The translations under genes and the position numbers were made by a program. A model generated the notes under the pieces. It had not been told where the DNA came from. It saw nothing but the letters and a program-made list of their open reading frames with translations, and ran no database searches. Shown piece by piece: positions 39,665 to 51,426 of a stretch of DNA of 64,000 nucleotides. Position 1 is the first letter of the stretch. Each line of letters starts with the position of its first letter. Origin of the DNA: Xenopus tropicalis (lineage: Eukaryota > Chordata > Amphibia > Anura > Pipidae); NCBI RefSeq assembly GCF_000004195.4, contig NC_030678.2, positions 156,343,547-156,407,546 of the forward strand, in the 5' to 3' direction.

Positions 39665-41270
39665 GAGCTTCCAGCATAAGCTATCAGTCTATTGTTAGGT
39701 GACCTGTGAGGATCCAGCAATCTTTTCTTGAAAGAATTAATCTATCATTGTATTTTAATATGCTATTTTTAGCGACCAAAAGACCATGTTTTGTTTATTA
39801 AGCTATGTGACACATGGGATTAAAGAGATAAAGCTATCTCTGCTCAGAGAAGGATAATCATTTAAGAGCAATTATCCAATTAGGCTAATAGGTTTAGGTA
39901 CCTTGAGTGAGTACTTTGCTTATTATAATATTCTTCATACCAATGCAGATTTCAAGGGTATAATTTTCAAGTTGTGCTTCATATTTTGCCTCATTTTCTG
40001 CTTCGTTATTGTTAAGTGAGGTGTGTTTATGACTTGGTGTGTTTTGACACAGGCAAAACCTTATGTCACTGGCAGCGTCTTGGCATCTCTTTATAGGGAA
40101 AAAAACAGAGATTGTACTGAGTTGCACCAGGGTAGTACCTGGCTAGTATTTGAGTGTCCTAGCTGGCAAATCACAGACTAGGGCCAGCATCGGTATTGCA
40201 AATTTAGTAATATATAGTAATGGTCTATAAATCCCCACCCAGTTACCTGCCCCATCCACCGTTCCCTCACCTAGCCCACCCATTTCCCCACCCCTTATGT
40301 CATAGACCTGCCCCAGATGACTTAGCGTCCTGCCCCCACCTGAAGGCCGGTATTAGTCAAAGAAAGAAAGTAGCAAGACTAACCAGGGTAAAATCATAAG
40401 CAATCTAAAGGGCAAGTTGCTAAGTGCAAATAAGATCCATCTACCATGCAGACTGGTAGGGCTGCTAATGATTGCCGACTGAATCCTCTCTTTAATAATG
40501 AATTCAAGTGGCATTTGCTTTCCTCTACAATTGAAACCATGCCCAGCCTTTTATATAGTCTTCTGTTAATCCTAGGGAGGATTTAAAATCTCAGATACAA
40601 GTGCATATGCATTATTTAGTTACTTTAAGTACTAGAGAAAATGTAAAATATTGAATAGAGCACATTACAGTGCAGAGAGTGTTATTTCTGTGTCATGAGG
40701 CCCAATTGCCTCAAAAACTCACTGCAGCGGAGCACAATTTGTATTTATACAGGTTGATATGTACTAACAGTTAATGGGCCTCATTTGATCATTTCTTTAT
40801 GGATGTGCCCAATGCCCACAGCTTGTTGTTCTTGTGCTCCACCGGACAAAGGAAGTTGAGACTCCTCCCTTGGCCCCTGGGCCAACTCAAGCAAGGTTGA
40901 GATCCCAGCATACTCTTTCCTATTTGCATTGCTATTAGAGGCAGTATATATAACCTTTAAATAAGACAATTAATTTGTAATTGGTCAGGTCTCTGTATTT
41001 GATATTTTCAGTTTTTTAGTTTATTCAGCATTTTTTTTCTGCTGTTTTGGAATTGAACCTGTTACCAGGTTGCAAGGGTCTCCTCCTAGCAAACGGACAT
41101 TAATGACAGGCTGGAGGGTAATTGGTAGAGAGTATGAATAGGACAATAAGTAATAAAAATCATAACTAAAATACATGTAAATTGCTTTCTGGGTTATCAT
41201 TGATCCCCAGCAACCAGACAGCAGGAGGCAGAATAGAGAGGCAAATAATTAGAAAACAGAATGAGGGTAA
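39665..41270. other. Intergenic, mostly unassigned
   Basis: No gene seen. Near 41100-41195 there is a partial match to the MITE type of 62556 (agagtatgaataggacaata, agtaataaaaatcataacta). Confidence 0.35.
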
Positions 41271-41277
41271 TTCATGC

Positions 41278-41515
41278 AGGGTCGGACTGGGCCAGCGGGA
41301 CACCGGGAAAATAGGCCCAGGCCCGATCTCTGCCTGGAACTGAGGGCTCCTTCCACCCCCCATCAATGTGGCCACTGGAAGAAGGTAGGCGGTACATATG
41401 TGTGGGTGGCTCCGATATTATCACCGGGCTTAGCATGGAGGAGGTTGCGATTGGGGTTGGGGGCCTCTAAGGTGGCAGCCCAGGTGGGCCCTGGACACCC
41501 CAGTCCGACACTGCA
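41278..41515. mobile_element. hAT-like MITE 'cagggtcggactgg'
   Basis: Ends cagggtcggactgggcc and ccccagtccgacactg are inverted. Flanks (aattcatg, catttatg) could be a decayed 8-bp duplication. A fragment of similar sequence (ccccccagtctgaccctggg) ends at ~27560. Confidence 0.65.
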
Positions 41516-41620
41516 TTTATGACGACAGGTGATGTGTAGAAAGGCCGGCAAAAAATAGTTGACCGGCACAACAAGTGTAATGCAAGCGGGCCTTAGCCCC
41601 TGCGTGTTTATTAAAAAAAT

Positions 41621-41656
41621 AGCAGCAACGTTTCGGGGGCGTACCCCTTCATCAGG
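41621..41656 (-). ncRNA. Hammerhead-like motif (CTGATGA - GGGG/CCCC hairpin - GAAAC)
   Basis: On the minus strand CTGATGA (41655-41649) is followed by A, the stem GGGG-TACG-CCCC, C, then GAAAC (41634-41630) and GTTG. Both conserved hammerhead boxes are exact; the closing 10.1-11.1 pair is A-C rather than G-C, which argues against full activity. The phrase 'caacgtttcgggggcgtacc' is part of a dispersed frog repeat. Confidence 0.4.
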
Positions 41657-42209
41657 CATCTTTTTTGCTGGACTGTGCTGGGAGTGCCGGCTCTCTGGGC
41701 TGTGCACCGAGTAAGAATTGTTGGAGGACGTAAGGGTGTGCTGGGGGAACTTTCTTTGTTGTATAGTATGTGTGGAAAGTGCAATTTCAGGTGCAAATCA
41801 TCATGTTTTTTACGTTTTGCCCCCTAACTTCACCCTACTTTCAGCCACATGGGAAGTGCCCCACAATTCAGCAGAAGAGTCAGGACTGACACAATGGAGC
41901 TTGGCTCACATACAAGGAAGTGCAAGGAGTGTTTGGGTTTGGGTGCAAGCACCTGTGATGAATAGTGTCAATACATGCAAAATTTGCATCCATTTTGAAC
42001 AACCGCATTTGTGGCTGCATTCGTAAATAACCTCTACTGAACTGAAAAAAGATTCTCAATTGTTTCATTATTAATATTTACATTTACATTAACTTTCTTT
42101 TATGATACAGACATTAATATTCTGAGATCATGTTTTTTTGTGGTTTTTGCATTATTCAACTTTTTGTTTAGCAGCTGTTTAGTCTGACATTTCCGCAGCT
42201 ATTTGGTTT

Positions 42210-42540
42210 AAATGAGAGATGGGAATATGAATAGGAGAGGTCCTGTATAGAATAATAAAAAAGTAACTGGAACAATAAAATTGTAGCCTAGCAGAGAAAT
42301 AATGGGCATTTCATTTGAAACATGAAAAGAGGCAGAAGAGGAAGGTGGAAGACACAGGCACAATATGCACAAAAGTGTTGTTGTCCCTTTAATAGTGAAG
42401 CAGCAGCCGTGCGTTTGTCTCTGCACAGAATTAGGCCAAGGATGTTTTGCACAGACATTTGAGGCCCCGGTGTTACTGGCAACATATTCTATCATTTCCC
42501 AAACAATCGGTGCAGTGTTGCCGGCTGGGCTAAAGGCTGC
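42210..42540 (-). repeat. Partial MITE of the 62556 type, reversed
   Basis: tgaataggagaggtcctgta and acaataaaattgtagcctag resemble the reverse complement of 62720-62790 (ctacagttttattgttattg, cttctcctattcatcttc). Limits are not clear. Confidence 0.4.
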
Positions 42541-43066
42541 CAGATAAAGCTAGCTATGAAGGTTGCCGGTGCACACACAATTACCACTGTTTTAGGTGAC
42601 CTTTTCCTCATTTCTAAATTAAAATGAACAAAAAATACAAACAAACATCTTAGAATTGTGCATTGGATAATTGAGATGTAAATAAGCAGCCATGGGAAAG
42701 GAACACAAACTATTTTAATGCAAGGTATATTTCAATTTCAATTGGTTCCCTTACGGACGTATTTATAGACCTAGATCTTATTATCCTATGGCAAATTTAT
42801 ATATGATATTTTTCCCAGCATGCCTGGATAATAGCCAGAAATTTAGGATGCTGTAGTTCTATGCCATTCCTGGGATGGAATGCTCTGTTTTACATTAGGA
42901 GCAATGCAGGTTAGCAGCAACAAACAGGACTGGTATGTATAAATAAACACCAACTAATAAACTCATGGATTACATGTCCCTCATCCATCAGCACAAGGAG
43001 AACATGAATACATTACTTTTGTGCTGCAGGCTGCTTAGAAAGCACCTCTGTGTAGGTCATACACAG

Positions 43067-44179
43067 CAGGGCCGCCATCAGAAATCACGGGGCCCCTCAC
43101 AAGAAAATTTTCTGGGCCCCCCTCCCACCAGTACAAAAGGACTCACAGCCAGCAGGGCCCCCCCCCTAATACATGGTAGCCAGCAGTGCCCCCCCCAGTA
43201 CATTGGTAGCCAGCAGTGCCCCCCCGTACATTGGTAGCTAGCATTGCCCCCTAGTACATTGGTAGCCAGCAGTGCCCCCCTAGTACATTGGTAGCCAGCA
43301 GTGCCCCCCCTAGTACATTGGTAGCCAGCAGTGCCCCCCTAGTACATTGGTAGGCAGCAGTGCCCCCCCTAGTACATTGGTAGCCAGCAGTGCCCCCCCT
43401 AGTACATTGGTAGCCAGCAGTGCCCCCCTAGTACATTGGTAGCCAGCAGTGCCCCCCCTAGTACATTGGTAGCCAGCTGGGCCCCCCCTAGTACTTTGGT
43501 AGCCAGCAGTGCCCCCCCTAGTACATTGGTTGCCAGCTTTGCCCCCTCTAGTACATTGGTAGCCAGCTGGGCCCCCTCTAGTACATTGGTAGCCAGCTGG
43601 GCCCCCTCTAGTACATTGGTAGCCAGCTGGGCCCCCCTAATACATTGGTAGCCAGCAGTGCCCCCCCTAGTACATTGGTAGCCAGCAGTGCCCCCCCTAG
43701 TACATTGGTAGCCAACAGTGCCCCCCCTAGTACATTGGTAGCCAGCAGGACCCCCCCTAGTACATTGGTAGCCAGCTGGGCCCCCCCCCAGTACATTGGT
43801 AGCCAGCAGGGCCCCCCACCCCAGTACATTGGTAGCCAGCACAGCACGGAACAGCACAGCACAGCCCCCGGCCCCTTCCGTCTTCAGCGGCAGCTTCACG
43901 CTCCTCCGGCGAGGTAGTTCTTCGACGACGCCTCTGCACTTCTGAGTGCCGGCAGAAGACAGGCCCTTTTATAAGGTTGCGCCCCGTGCGTACTGACGTG
44001 ATGTACGCACGGGGCGCAACCAATAGGATCACCCAGTGACCACCAATGACAGGGCCGGAATAGATTTAAGGGGGCCCGAGCTATTAACAAAACTGTAGCA
44101 CAGCCGGGCCCCCTTTAAGGTTAAAATTGTCTGGGCCCGGGACGAATGTACCCCCTGTGCCCCCCTGATGGCGGCCCTG
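43067..44179. mobile_element. hAT element carrying a 30-bp minisatellite, exact 8-bp target duplication
   Basis: ATACACAG at 43059-43066 and 44180-44187 flank perfect inverted ends cagggccgccatcag / ctgatggcggccctg. Between 43180 and 43845 are ~22 tandem 30-bp units 'agtacattggtagccagcag' + 'tgccccccct'. Further right is a strong hairpin ggttgcgccccgtgcgta / tacgcacggggcgcaacc (43975-44022). No transposase. Confidence 0.9.
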
Positions 44180-44187
44180 ATACACAG

Positions 44188-45295
44188 TATACAACACAAA
44201 CAGGTGTCAGAAGTACCCAGAGAGCTAGCCGACAGGAGTAACCAGTGCTGAGTTACCAGTTGGAAACATAATGAGGTTTAAACAAGAGATTTAATAATGA
44301 AAAAGCATAGATAAATCCCAGTACGGACAATTGGTCAGGGCAAGCCACAATCAAACAGGTTTAAGCACAGACACAGGGTCAGGGCAGGCAGCAAACATAT
44401 TCCAAATAACAGGCCAAGGACAGGAACAAGTAGCAAGGACTTCAGGGCACATAATCTCAAGATATTCGACAGGACTGGAACTAGAGGTTTAGTCATAGCA
44501 GGAAGGATAATGATCCAGCACAGATTGCTGGAGGAGGCAGGATTAAATAGCCCCTTAATTGGGCTACTGCCTTCAGCTGGATTGCATGTGTCAGACAGGG
44601 AATACAAAGGGAAAAGGTAATTGATGTAAACCACCAGACCTAAACCACACTGCTTGCTATGGCTCAGGCTGGAGGAGTAGTGGCCAGTATACCTTAAGTC
44701 CCTGGTTCTAGACCAGAGATTTCATTACAAAAGGATCAAGGAAGGAGCTGAATTAGAAATATTTGGGCCTCTATGAACCTATGTAACTGCTTGGGTCTCC
44801 TGTTTCGAATGTGCAATTCAAGAGATTTCTCCATTGATATTTAACAAAGCAATATACCCAGTAGGCTGGCACTAAGCAGCTACTCCCTCATTATGGATGT
44901 CACACTAACCATGAAATCAGGGGTCCAAAGTCGACTGCAAGAGCCTAATACTGACATGGAACTCTTCAGAGCTGAAAACAAGGAGTCGACATAGTGGAGT
45001 GTGAGCGCTAGGATTAGGCCAGGCCAAGCAAGGCACTGAAGGAAAAGATAAACTTGTAGTCAAAACAGGTGAGGGAAAGCAGCATAGGTTCAGAATGAGA
45101 AGTTATATTAGAGGTCAGGGCAGGTAGCAAGTGGAAAGGTCAAGAAACAAGCCATATTACAATTTGGGGTAACTGCATTAGAGAAGAATATTGCCACGCT
45201 CTTAGTAAGGACCTAGATAACCAAGCAACTGAAAGTGAAAACTATAGGCACTTATTGAACAACTGTGATATACCTGCTAAGACATAGTGATTGAT
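44188..45295. other. Intergenic, possible old LTR-retroelement flank
   Basis: The phrases aagagatttaataatgaaaaag, ggtcagggcaggcagc and, on the minus strand, ggggctatttaatcctgcct (TATA-like) look like Gypsy-type LTR remnants, and 'ggtcagggcaggtagcaag' recurs at ~45115. No gag or pol frame was seen, so this is tentative. Confidence 0.25.
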
Positions 45296-45299
45296 GACT

Positions 45300-45525
45300 T
45301 AATTTGGCCATACACTCTGAGATCCACATGCAAAGTGAAGTCATCAAATGAGTGGATGACTCCTGATTTACCTACCTATGCGCTGGGTCAAATTGTTGGC
45401 CTGAGGGTCAATGATCAGATTATACAGCAGGCCTACAGCAACCCTTCAGACTGCATCAATGCACTCTCCCCTGCATGCTTGGCCTCCTGAAGGGACCACA
45501 CTTGGGCCAATATGCTGCCAATTCG
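45300..45525. repeat. Degenerate 'gccatacac' MITE
   Basis: ttggccatacactctgagatcc at the left and ttgggccaatatgctgccaatt at the right recall the 16404 and 30934 family. Confidence 0.45.
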
Positions 45526-45548
45526 GCCTGCAGCAAAGGCAAGTGAGG

Positions 45549-45805
45549 CAGTGATCCCCAACCAGTTACTCGCCAGCAGTATTTTGCTCACCAACCCCTT
45601 TGATGTTGCTCCCAGTGGCCTCAAAGCAGTTCTCATTTTGTCATTTCTGACTTGGAGGCAAGTTTTGAAGACCATGTGTACTGCCAAACAACGTCTCCTG
45701 CAGGCTGCCAGTCCATATTGGGCTGCCAAATAACCAATCACAGTCATTATTTGTCAGCCCCTAGGACCTTTTTTCTTGCTTGTGTTGCTCCCCAACTTAT
45801 ATATA
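45549..45805. repeat. hAT MITE of the 35438 type, reversed and truncated
   Basis: Starts cagtgatccccaacc and has cccctttgatgttgctccc, ttgctccccaactt. The other terminus (ggttggggacccctg) is missing, replaced by a TA run at 45800. Confidence 0.7.
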
Positions 45806-45809
45806 TATA

Positions 45810-47484
45810 TAAGGGCATCCATGTCGAAGACTTCCTTTTCTGCACCACTTGGTTACTTGTATATCCTGCCCATGTATGTTGTACCTTTCTATTCATTTTA
45901 GTTGTGGCCCCAAGACATATAACTGTCCTTACCTAAGAGTAAATGCAAATTTTGATTTGTGGTGGACTCATGCCCTTTGTGCTCTATCTACATTCCACCC
46001 CCTCAGGGGCCATTTTGGTGCTGCCCTAAAACTGATCCTAATCACTGCTAATTGATGTACTGTATATTTTGTATGTATCATGCTGTTGGGGCAATAGTTG
46101 CCTGTCTTCATTTTCTAAATAGAACATAGACGAATAACTTTAAAAGTCCTATTTACATAAGGTGCCAGACAATGTAGCATCAGTTAAATATTCTAGAAAG
46201 CCAAGGGCTAAAAATCAAAGTGCAATTAATTGAATAAAATGAGAGAAAAGTGATGCAAAACCACTTTGTTTGAGTGAAATCCTTCTAGTTAGGTCTGTGC
46301 ATCTTTCTTCTGCTCATTGGGCACAGGAGAGATATATATTTACTAGCCAATCGATATCTAATGGGTCCTTGTGGGGCAGCTGTGTTGAGATATACATTAC
46401 AGGGATTTATTTTCCCTTCTGTGGATCAGCGCTAACTATAAAGGAGGGACGCTGCTGCCATGCGTTGGGATTGGCTGAGATTTATTCACAGCTGGGGTAT
46501 AAAGATCTTGTGTTTAATCTGTAAGCACCAGTCTCGCCACAACAATTTAATCGGTAGCACAGGGATTAATGTCTTGTGTACACTATCCAGTACAGTGATT
46601 ACTGGAAATCTCCCCTTAGTAGTTGCTGTAACTCTGGTATCAACAAGCCTGTGTATCTGTTCAGGCAGCAGCAAATAGGGTTCACTATGAATGAGAATCT
46701 GGATTTGGCAATCAGATTTCGACCATGACTGACCATCTGAAAATGTACAACTAGTCATAGGCCTTTTTCAACCAATAACCTGTGAAACTGGTGGATTGAG
46801 GATGCCCGGTGAAAAAAATTTCCACACCTTTGCGCTTCCTATTCACTTCCTGCTGTTAGGATCATTGGGTTGGTCCTGTGTATGGCCACCTTTACTGATA
46901 CTCTTGTAGGCCACGGGACTGTCTTAGAATAGTAGCTCTAGACCAGTGGTTCCCGGCCTTTTTCATTTCAAGCCCCCTGGACCAACAATTGTTCAGAGTC
47001 CCCATTAGTTTTTAACAAGATTACAGATATAGTAATTTTCAGGAATTCAGGCATAGTTTAAAGAAACAGCTAATACTAATGGACCGTCAAGCTTGGGTTT
47101 CCAGGAGTTTCTAATAGGCCTTCCCCGAAACCTTGCCTCTTCTGGACTTCTTCAGGCTGAGCTCATCAGGTCCACCCAGGGCACCCAAAAGGGGTCTGTT
47201 CAATAAACATCCATACAATTTATGACAGCTTAGTCGATACACTTTGTTGGAGGTACCCACTTGAGGGTAGCAACAAAAGTACTCAAAATCCACTGTATTT
47301 TTTTCAGGTCATGTGCCTCTCTCTCTATCACTGCCATACCATATTATGACTTTTTGGTAGAGAATTCTCTATTTATTATAAGTCCCTACGATTAGTCGCC
47401 ATGACCGACTTAGTTCGCCCTAAGTCCCATCTCCCAAACAGTATCTGTGCCAGCATATCTGTATCTTATCTGAATGTTACTACC
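45810..47484. other. Intergenic; hAT end fragment near 46940
   Basis: No gene seen. 'gaccagtggttcccggcctt' at 46943 resembles another hAT MITE terminus without its partner. The stretch 46260-46700 looks unique. Confidence 0.35.
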
Positions 47485-47492
47485 TTTTAAAA

Positions 47493-47827
47493 CAGGGGTG
47501 GGCAAACTTTTTAGCTCAGGGGCCACATTAACTAACATACAGGCCGGGCCGGGACAGCGTTACGCCCGGGGCTGCCATCAAAAATGATGGGGCCTCTCAG
47601 CTCCCCCCCCAGCGACCCGCTGCTTCCTCCATCCCGTCCTTCTGTTCCCCGGCTCCCCAGTGCATTCTTTTATATGGTTGCGCCCCGTGCGTGCTGACGC
47701 TGTGCGCACGCACGGGGCGCAACCAATCAGGGCCCGTCATTCTTTTAAGGGGGCCAGAGACGGCTGGCCGGATTGAAAGGGCTGACGGGCCGGATGTGGC
47801 CCGCGGGCCGTAGTTTGCCCACCCCTG
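47493..47827. mobile_element. hAT element with exact 8-bp target duplication and nested relic
   Basis: TTTTAAAA at 47485-47492 and 47828-47835 flank the ends caggggtgggcaaactttt and agtttgcccacccctg. The inside (~47565-47756) holds gctgccatcaaaaatgatgg and the hairpin ggttgcgccccgtgcgtg / cgcacggggcgcaacc, shared with the element at 43067-44179, so a deleted relative of that family is nested here. Confidence 0.9.
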
Positions 47828-47835
47828 TTTTAAAA

Positions 47836-48670
47836 TAACCTCATGTGAATTGAATGTACTAAGTAAGCACCTAATGTATGTGAAATAAGCATCTATTTCT
47901 TGGTGAGAGAGCAAGTTGTCATTGTTATGTTGTTCATCAATGACAGATCAATGTGGGGGTTTCCGTTCTCAGCTTTCAGCCCAATTCTGCTGCTCAAGCC
48001 ACTTCCAGTTCTGTATTTTGTGCTATTTATGCATTGTATTTACTAAACGTAAAGGTACTGTCATATGTACTCCATTTAACAGCTACTTGCCTCCCTGACC
48101 TTTGATATCTTTCTGAGAAAGAGAGATCTCCAATTCCATTGAAAGGCTCCGTATCAATAAATGAATATAAGCAAAGGCTGTTCTACCTTAATAACCTGGA
48201 AAGCATTTAAGCACAAATCCTCCTGTAGTAAATAGACGTGACCGCAGTGTCACATGAAACCTATTGGGCCGGCATGGCCATTCAGCGGCTACCCTGTGAG
48301 TCTGCTCTGTGTGCAAACAAAGATCAACCCCACCCTCTGATACTAATCACACTCATTTTAATTAGATTCACTAACACGCATGCCCTGTGTAATTGCTTGT
48401 TCTGAGGAAGACTATTTATGGGTATTGTGCAAGGGGTCCTGCTGCCTGTTACTGACTGTCATGATCTCATATGGCATTCATCAATATCCAAGGCACCGCT
48501 CTTCAACCTGTCTCTCCCTGGCCATTTTCAGAACTACAACTCTCAGCACTCTTTGACAACCAATGCAGAAAGTTACAGTTCTGAAACTGCTGGAGCACTG
48601 AAGGCTATTTGTTTATATTTTGTGTGAGCCCACAGTGATTATAAAGGGTGCATTTGCATCAGATTTACAC
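47836..48670. other. Unique-looking intergenic DNA, candidate regulatory block 48120-48410
   Basis: No repeat termini or ORFs are seen. The part 48120-48410 has complex, non-repetitive sequence with homeodomain-type TTTTAATTAG (48356) and a SOX/LEF-like AACAAAGATCAA (48317). Only suggestive. Confidence 0.25.
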
Positions 48671-48673
48671 CTA

Positions 48674-48908
48674 GGGGCATATTTATTATGCTATGTAAAA
48701 CGAATTCGGCGGAAAAACGGCATAAAAATCTATGTAAAATAAAAGGAGAAGATCGCCTTCTGTACGCCAGATTTTACGCCGTTATTTGATGTATGTTCCA
48801 TCGGGAAAAAAACGCGTAAAAAATTACACCGATTTTAGCCTGTTTTTTACATAGCGAAGCCTGGCAATGTGTGGCGAATTTTTACACAGCATAATAAATA
48901 TGTCCCTT
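48674..48908. mobile_element. 'ggggcatatttattatgcta' MITE
   Basis: Inverted ends aggggcatatttattatgct and agcataataaatatgtccct. Inside are mirrored tatgtaaaacgaattcgg / ggcgaatttttacac and acggcataaaa / ttttacgccgtt. Confidence 0.8.
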
Positions 48909-49253
48909 AATACAGTCAGTTGGATTGCAATCAACTGAAAGACTACAATGTTTTAGGTGATACATTGAAGGTTGCATCCAACATGAAACAATAGTTGGTT
49001 TTGGGGCAATAAGGCTTTTGGGAGATGCTTTCTTGCACTTGACTTCATTCAGAAAGGCTTTTGTATGAGGTTGGGTTGGGACAGGGCACAGACCAACTAG
49101 TGGTGAGTAAGTATGATAGCGGCCTTACAGTTTCTATGCGTTGTATGTTTAATTAAGAACATGAGAACAGTATTGGACAAGGGGCCATCAGAGAACCTTG
49201 TACCGCAGGCCCACTCTCCAAACTATTTTTCCATCTCTTCACTCACCTTGCTT

Positions 49254-49390
49254 AAGGTGGCCATACACGGGCAGATTCTAGCTGCCAATTCAGGTCCTTT
49301 AGATCGATTCGGCAGCTTATCTGCCCATGTATGGGGACCCCCGATGGGCAACCTTACCAAACAAACGGATCTTACGATGTAGGGCCACCC
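49254..49390. mobile_element. 'taaggtggccatacacgggc' MITE, short
   Basis: Left end aaggtggccatacacgggca, mirror tgcccatgtatggggac, and ending cggatcttacgatgtagggccaccctt. Confidence 0.7.
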
Positions 49391-50330
49391 TTTATTCTCT
49401 TAATGACCTCTCCTTATATAGTGTGATCCAACTTTCCCTCCATTTCTCCTCTTCAATCTTTTACACAAAACGGGTGTAGCCATGTCATAGGCATATGCAG
49501 CAAATTGGTTGGTGAGTACTGACACCGGGGGCACCACAAGGTCCCTACCAAGAAGAATGGGGCTTCAGTTTAAAAAAAAAAAAAAAATTCCCATGGAACA
49601 TAAGCTCACCCCTGATCCACCCAACCATGCCTAGCATTCATCATGGGACTATAATAGGAATAATATATGAATACTATGTAAATTTCAATACAGTTTTAAC
49701 ATCTTTATGTTGCAAACTTCATGTATCAACTTCATGTCGCTCCAGGCATACAAGATTATATGATCCAAATAACTGCTCATACCAAATAAAATGGACTTTT
49801 GATTGTATGCAATGGGGCTTACACAGATCAAAAATTTCCTCCATGGACGATGCCTTGGTTCAGATGTAATATCCTGAGCTCTAATGGCTATTTAAACAAT
49901 GGAAATTAGCAGGTGGTGAAATATATATGACTGAGACTTAAGTGATTAGCAGCTTCCAGATCAGATTGTGTTTCTTTTGGCCTCTGTTGCTTTTTAATCT
50001 GGGCACGATGCCGCAAATCCCAATAAATTGCATTCTCTCGCTCATCTCCATTTAAATGATGAATGTGGGCACAAGGGAGAACTTTCTTGGAATTTAGCAA
50101 AGCAGATATGTAAATAATAAAAAGCTGAAACTGGTTGGCCCTCCATGTTCAGCCAAAAGTAAAAAGCCAAAAAACTAACTTCCAACAATACCATGCATTG
50201 CAAATAAGTTACATTTTTAGGGAGCTACATTAAGAGGGCAGTGATTGGTTGCATGTACAAGTTGTTTATTTTAGAGAGCGATTCAAGGACATGCTAGCCT
50301 GGCCAATTAAACAATGTAACTGTTCAAATT
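49391..50330. other. Intergenic, no gene; candidate conserved block 49910-50110
   Basis: No ORF with family signature and no repeat termini. 49960-50080 (cagatcagattgtgtttctt, ctgttgctttttaatctgg, ccaataaattgcattctctc, catttaaatgatgaatgtgg) has the look of non-coding conserved DNA; this is a guess. Confidence 0.25.
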
Positions 50331-50335
50331 TAATA

Positions 50336-50648
50336 CAGGTATGGGTTCCCTTATCTGAAAACACATTATTCTGAAAGCTCCAGATTACAAGGACATTTCC
50401 CATAGAGCCCATTTTTAGCAAAATATTTTCTAAATTTTAGAAATGATTTCCTTTATCCTTTGTAATAACAAAACCGTATCTTATACTCAAGGATAACTAA
50501 GCTGCGTGAATACATATTGGGGCAAAACAATTCAATTGGCTTTTTTTCATGTTTAAATGATATTTAGTAGACTTATGATATTGAATTCTAAATTAAATAT
50601 GATCCCCTATCCCAAGGTCCCAGGCATTCTGGACTCTTACTGCACCCT
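50336..50648. repeat. Diverged 'caggtatgggttc' MITE
   Basis: Left end acaggtatgggttccctta, then gaaagctccagattacaag; right part cccaaggtcccaggcattctgg. The right terminus is lost. Confidence 0.7.
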
Positions 50649-51426
50649 TGGGGGGCAATTTGGCTTATTTACAACATAATCCAAGCCAGCCCTAGAGTTT
50701 GGCAAATTGTTATACAGAGTCACAGGCCCTGTGCATTAAAATGCTACTCCCCCTGACCTTTCAGTTTAACCTGTACCCACACTGGGTCTTATATTAAATT
50801 ACTATGATGCAGACAATACATAGAGGGTATTGGTGTTTCAAAAACAACAGCAAGGCAGGTTGGGGAGAGAGAAAGCCCCAGACTCTCACATGTCTGCCTA
50901 TGGGTGCTATTTTGAGTGACGTGCCTTGGTGTCTGAGTGGGAGAATGGTAGTCGTCCAGGGCACAGTGATTTATCTAAAACACCATTTTTCAAGAAACAC
51001 AAAAACATAATAAAATTACCGCCATTGCGCCACCACATTAAGATATGTCACGGGTATACAATTCAGAGTAATATAGCATGCCGTGGATAACTACAGAACT
51101 AAATAGTTGGCTCAGTTGATTCTCAGTGGCACAGACTGGAGCTATTTAATGAGACTGCAAAGGGTAAACAACCAGGGAAACAGAAAGGGTTAATCCTGCT
51201 GGTTCTACCGTGCATGTATTCTGATCCCATAAGAGAAAATGCTGGGTTCTAGCAAACACGTTTAACCCAATCCCAAGTCCCACTGGGCTAACTGCATTGG
51301 TAAATGGGCAGGTTACATAAAGCTTCTGTGAAAGGGGGAGTGTATATTGTGTTGCATTTTGCAATAGATGGCACTGAGCTGGCTCAAACCCAGAGCTGAC
51401 GAAAGCCGCTTATCCCATTGGTTGCC
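50649..51426. other. amer2 upstream flank, promoter not located
   Basis: Non-repetitive DNA before amer2. No TATA box at a convincing position and no CpG island. A 5' non-coding exon may lie here or further upstream. Near 51150-51310 is pyrimidine/purine-mixed unique sequence. Confidence 0.3.

Noticed and set aside
41363..41707. 114-codon minus-strand ORF
   Set aside because: Spans a hAT-like MITE and the start of the hammerhead-like repeat; no protein family is visible.
43399..43917. Gly/Leu/Tyr repeat ORFs on both strands
   Set aside because: By-products of the 30-bp minisatellite inside the hAT element.
44188..45295. Complete LTR retrotransposon
   Set aside because: Some phrases look LTR-like, but no paired LTRs, primer-binding site, gag or pol frame could be found.
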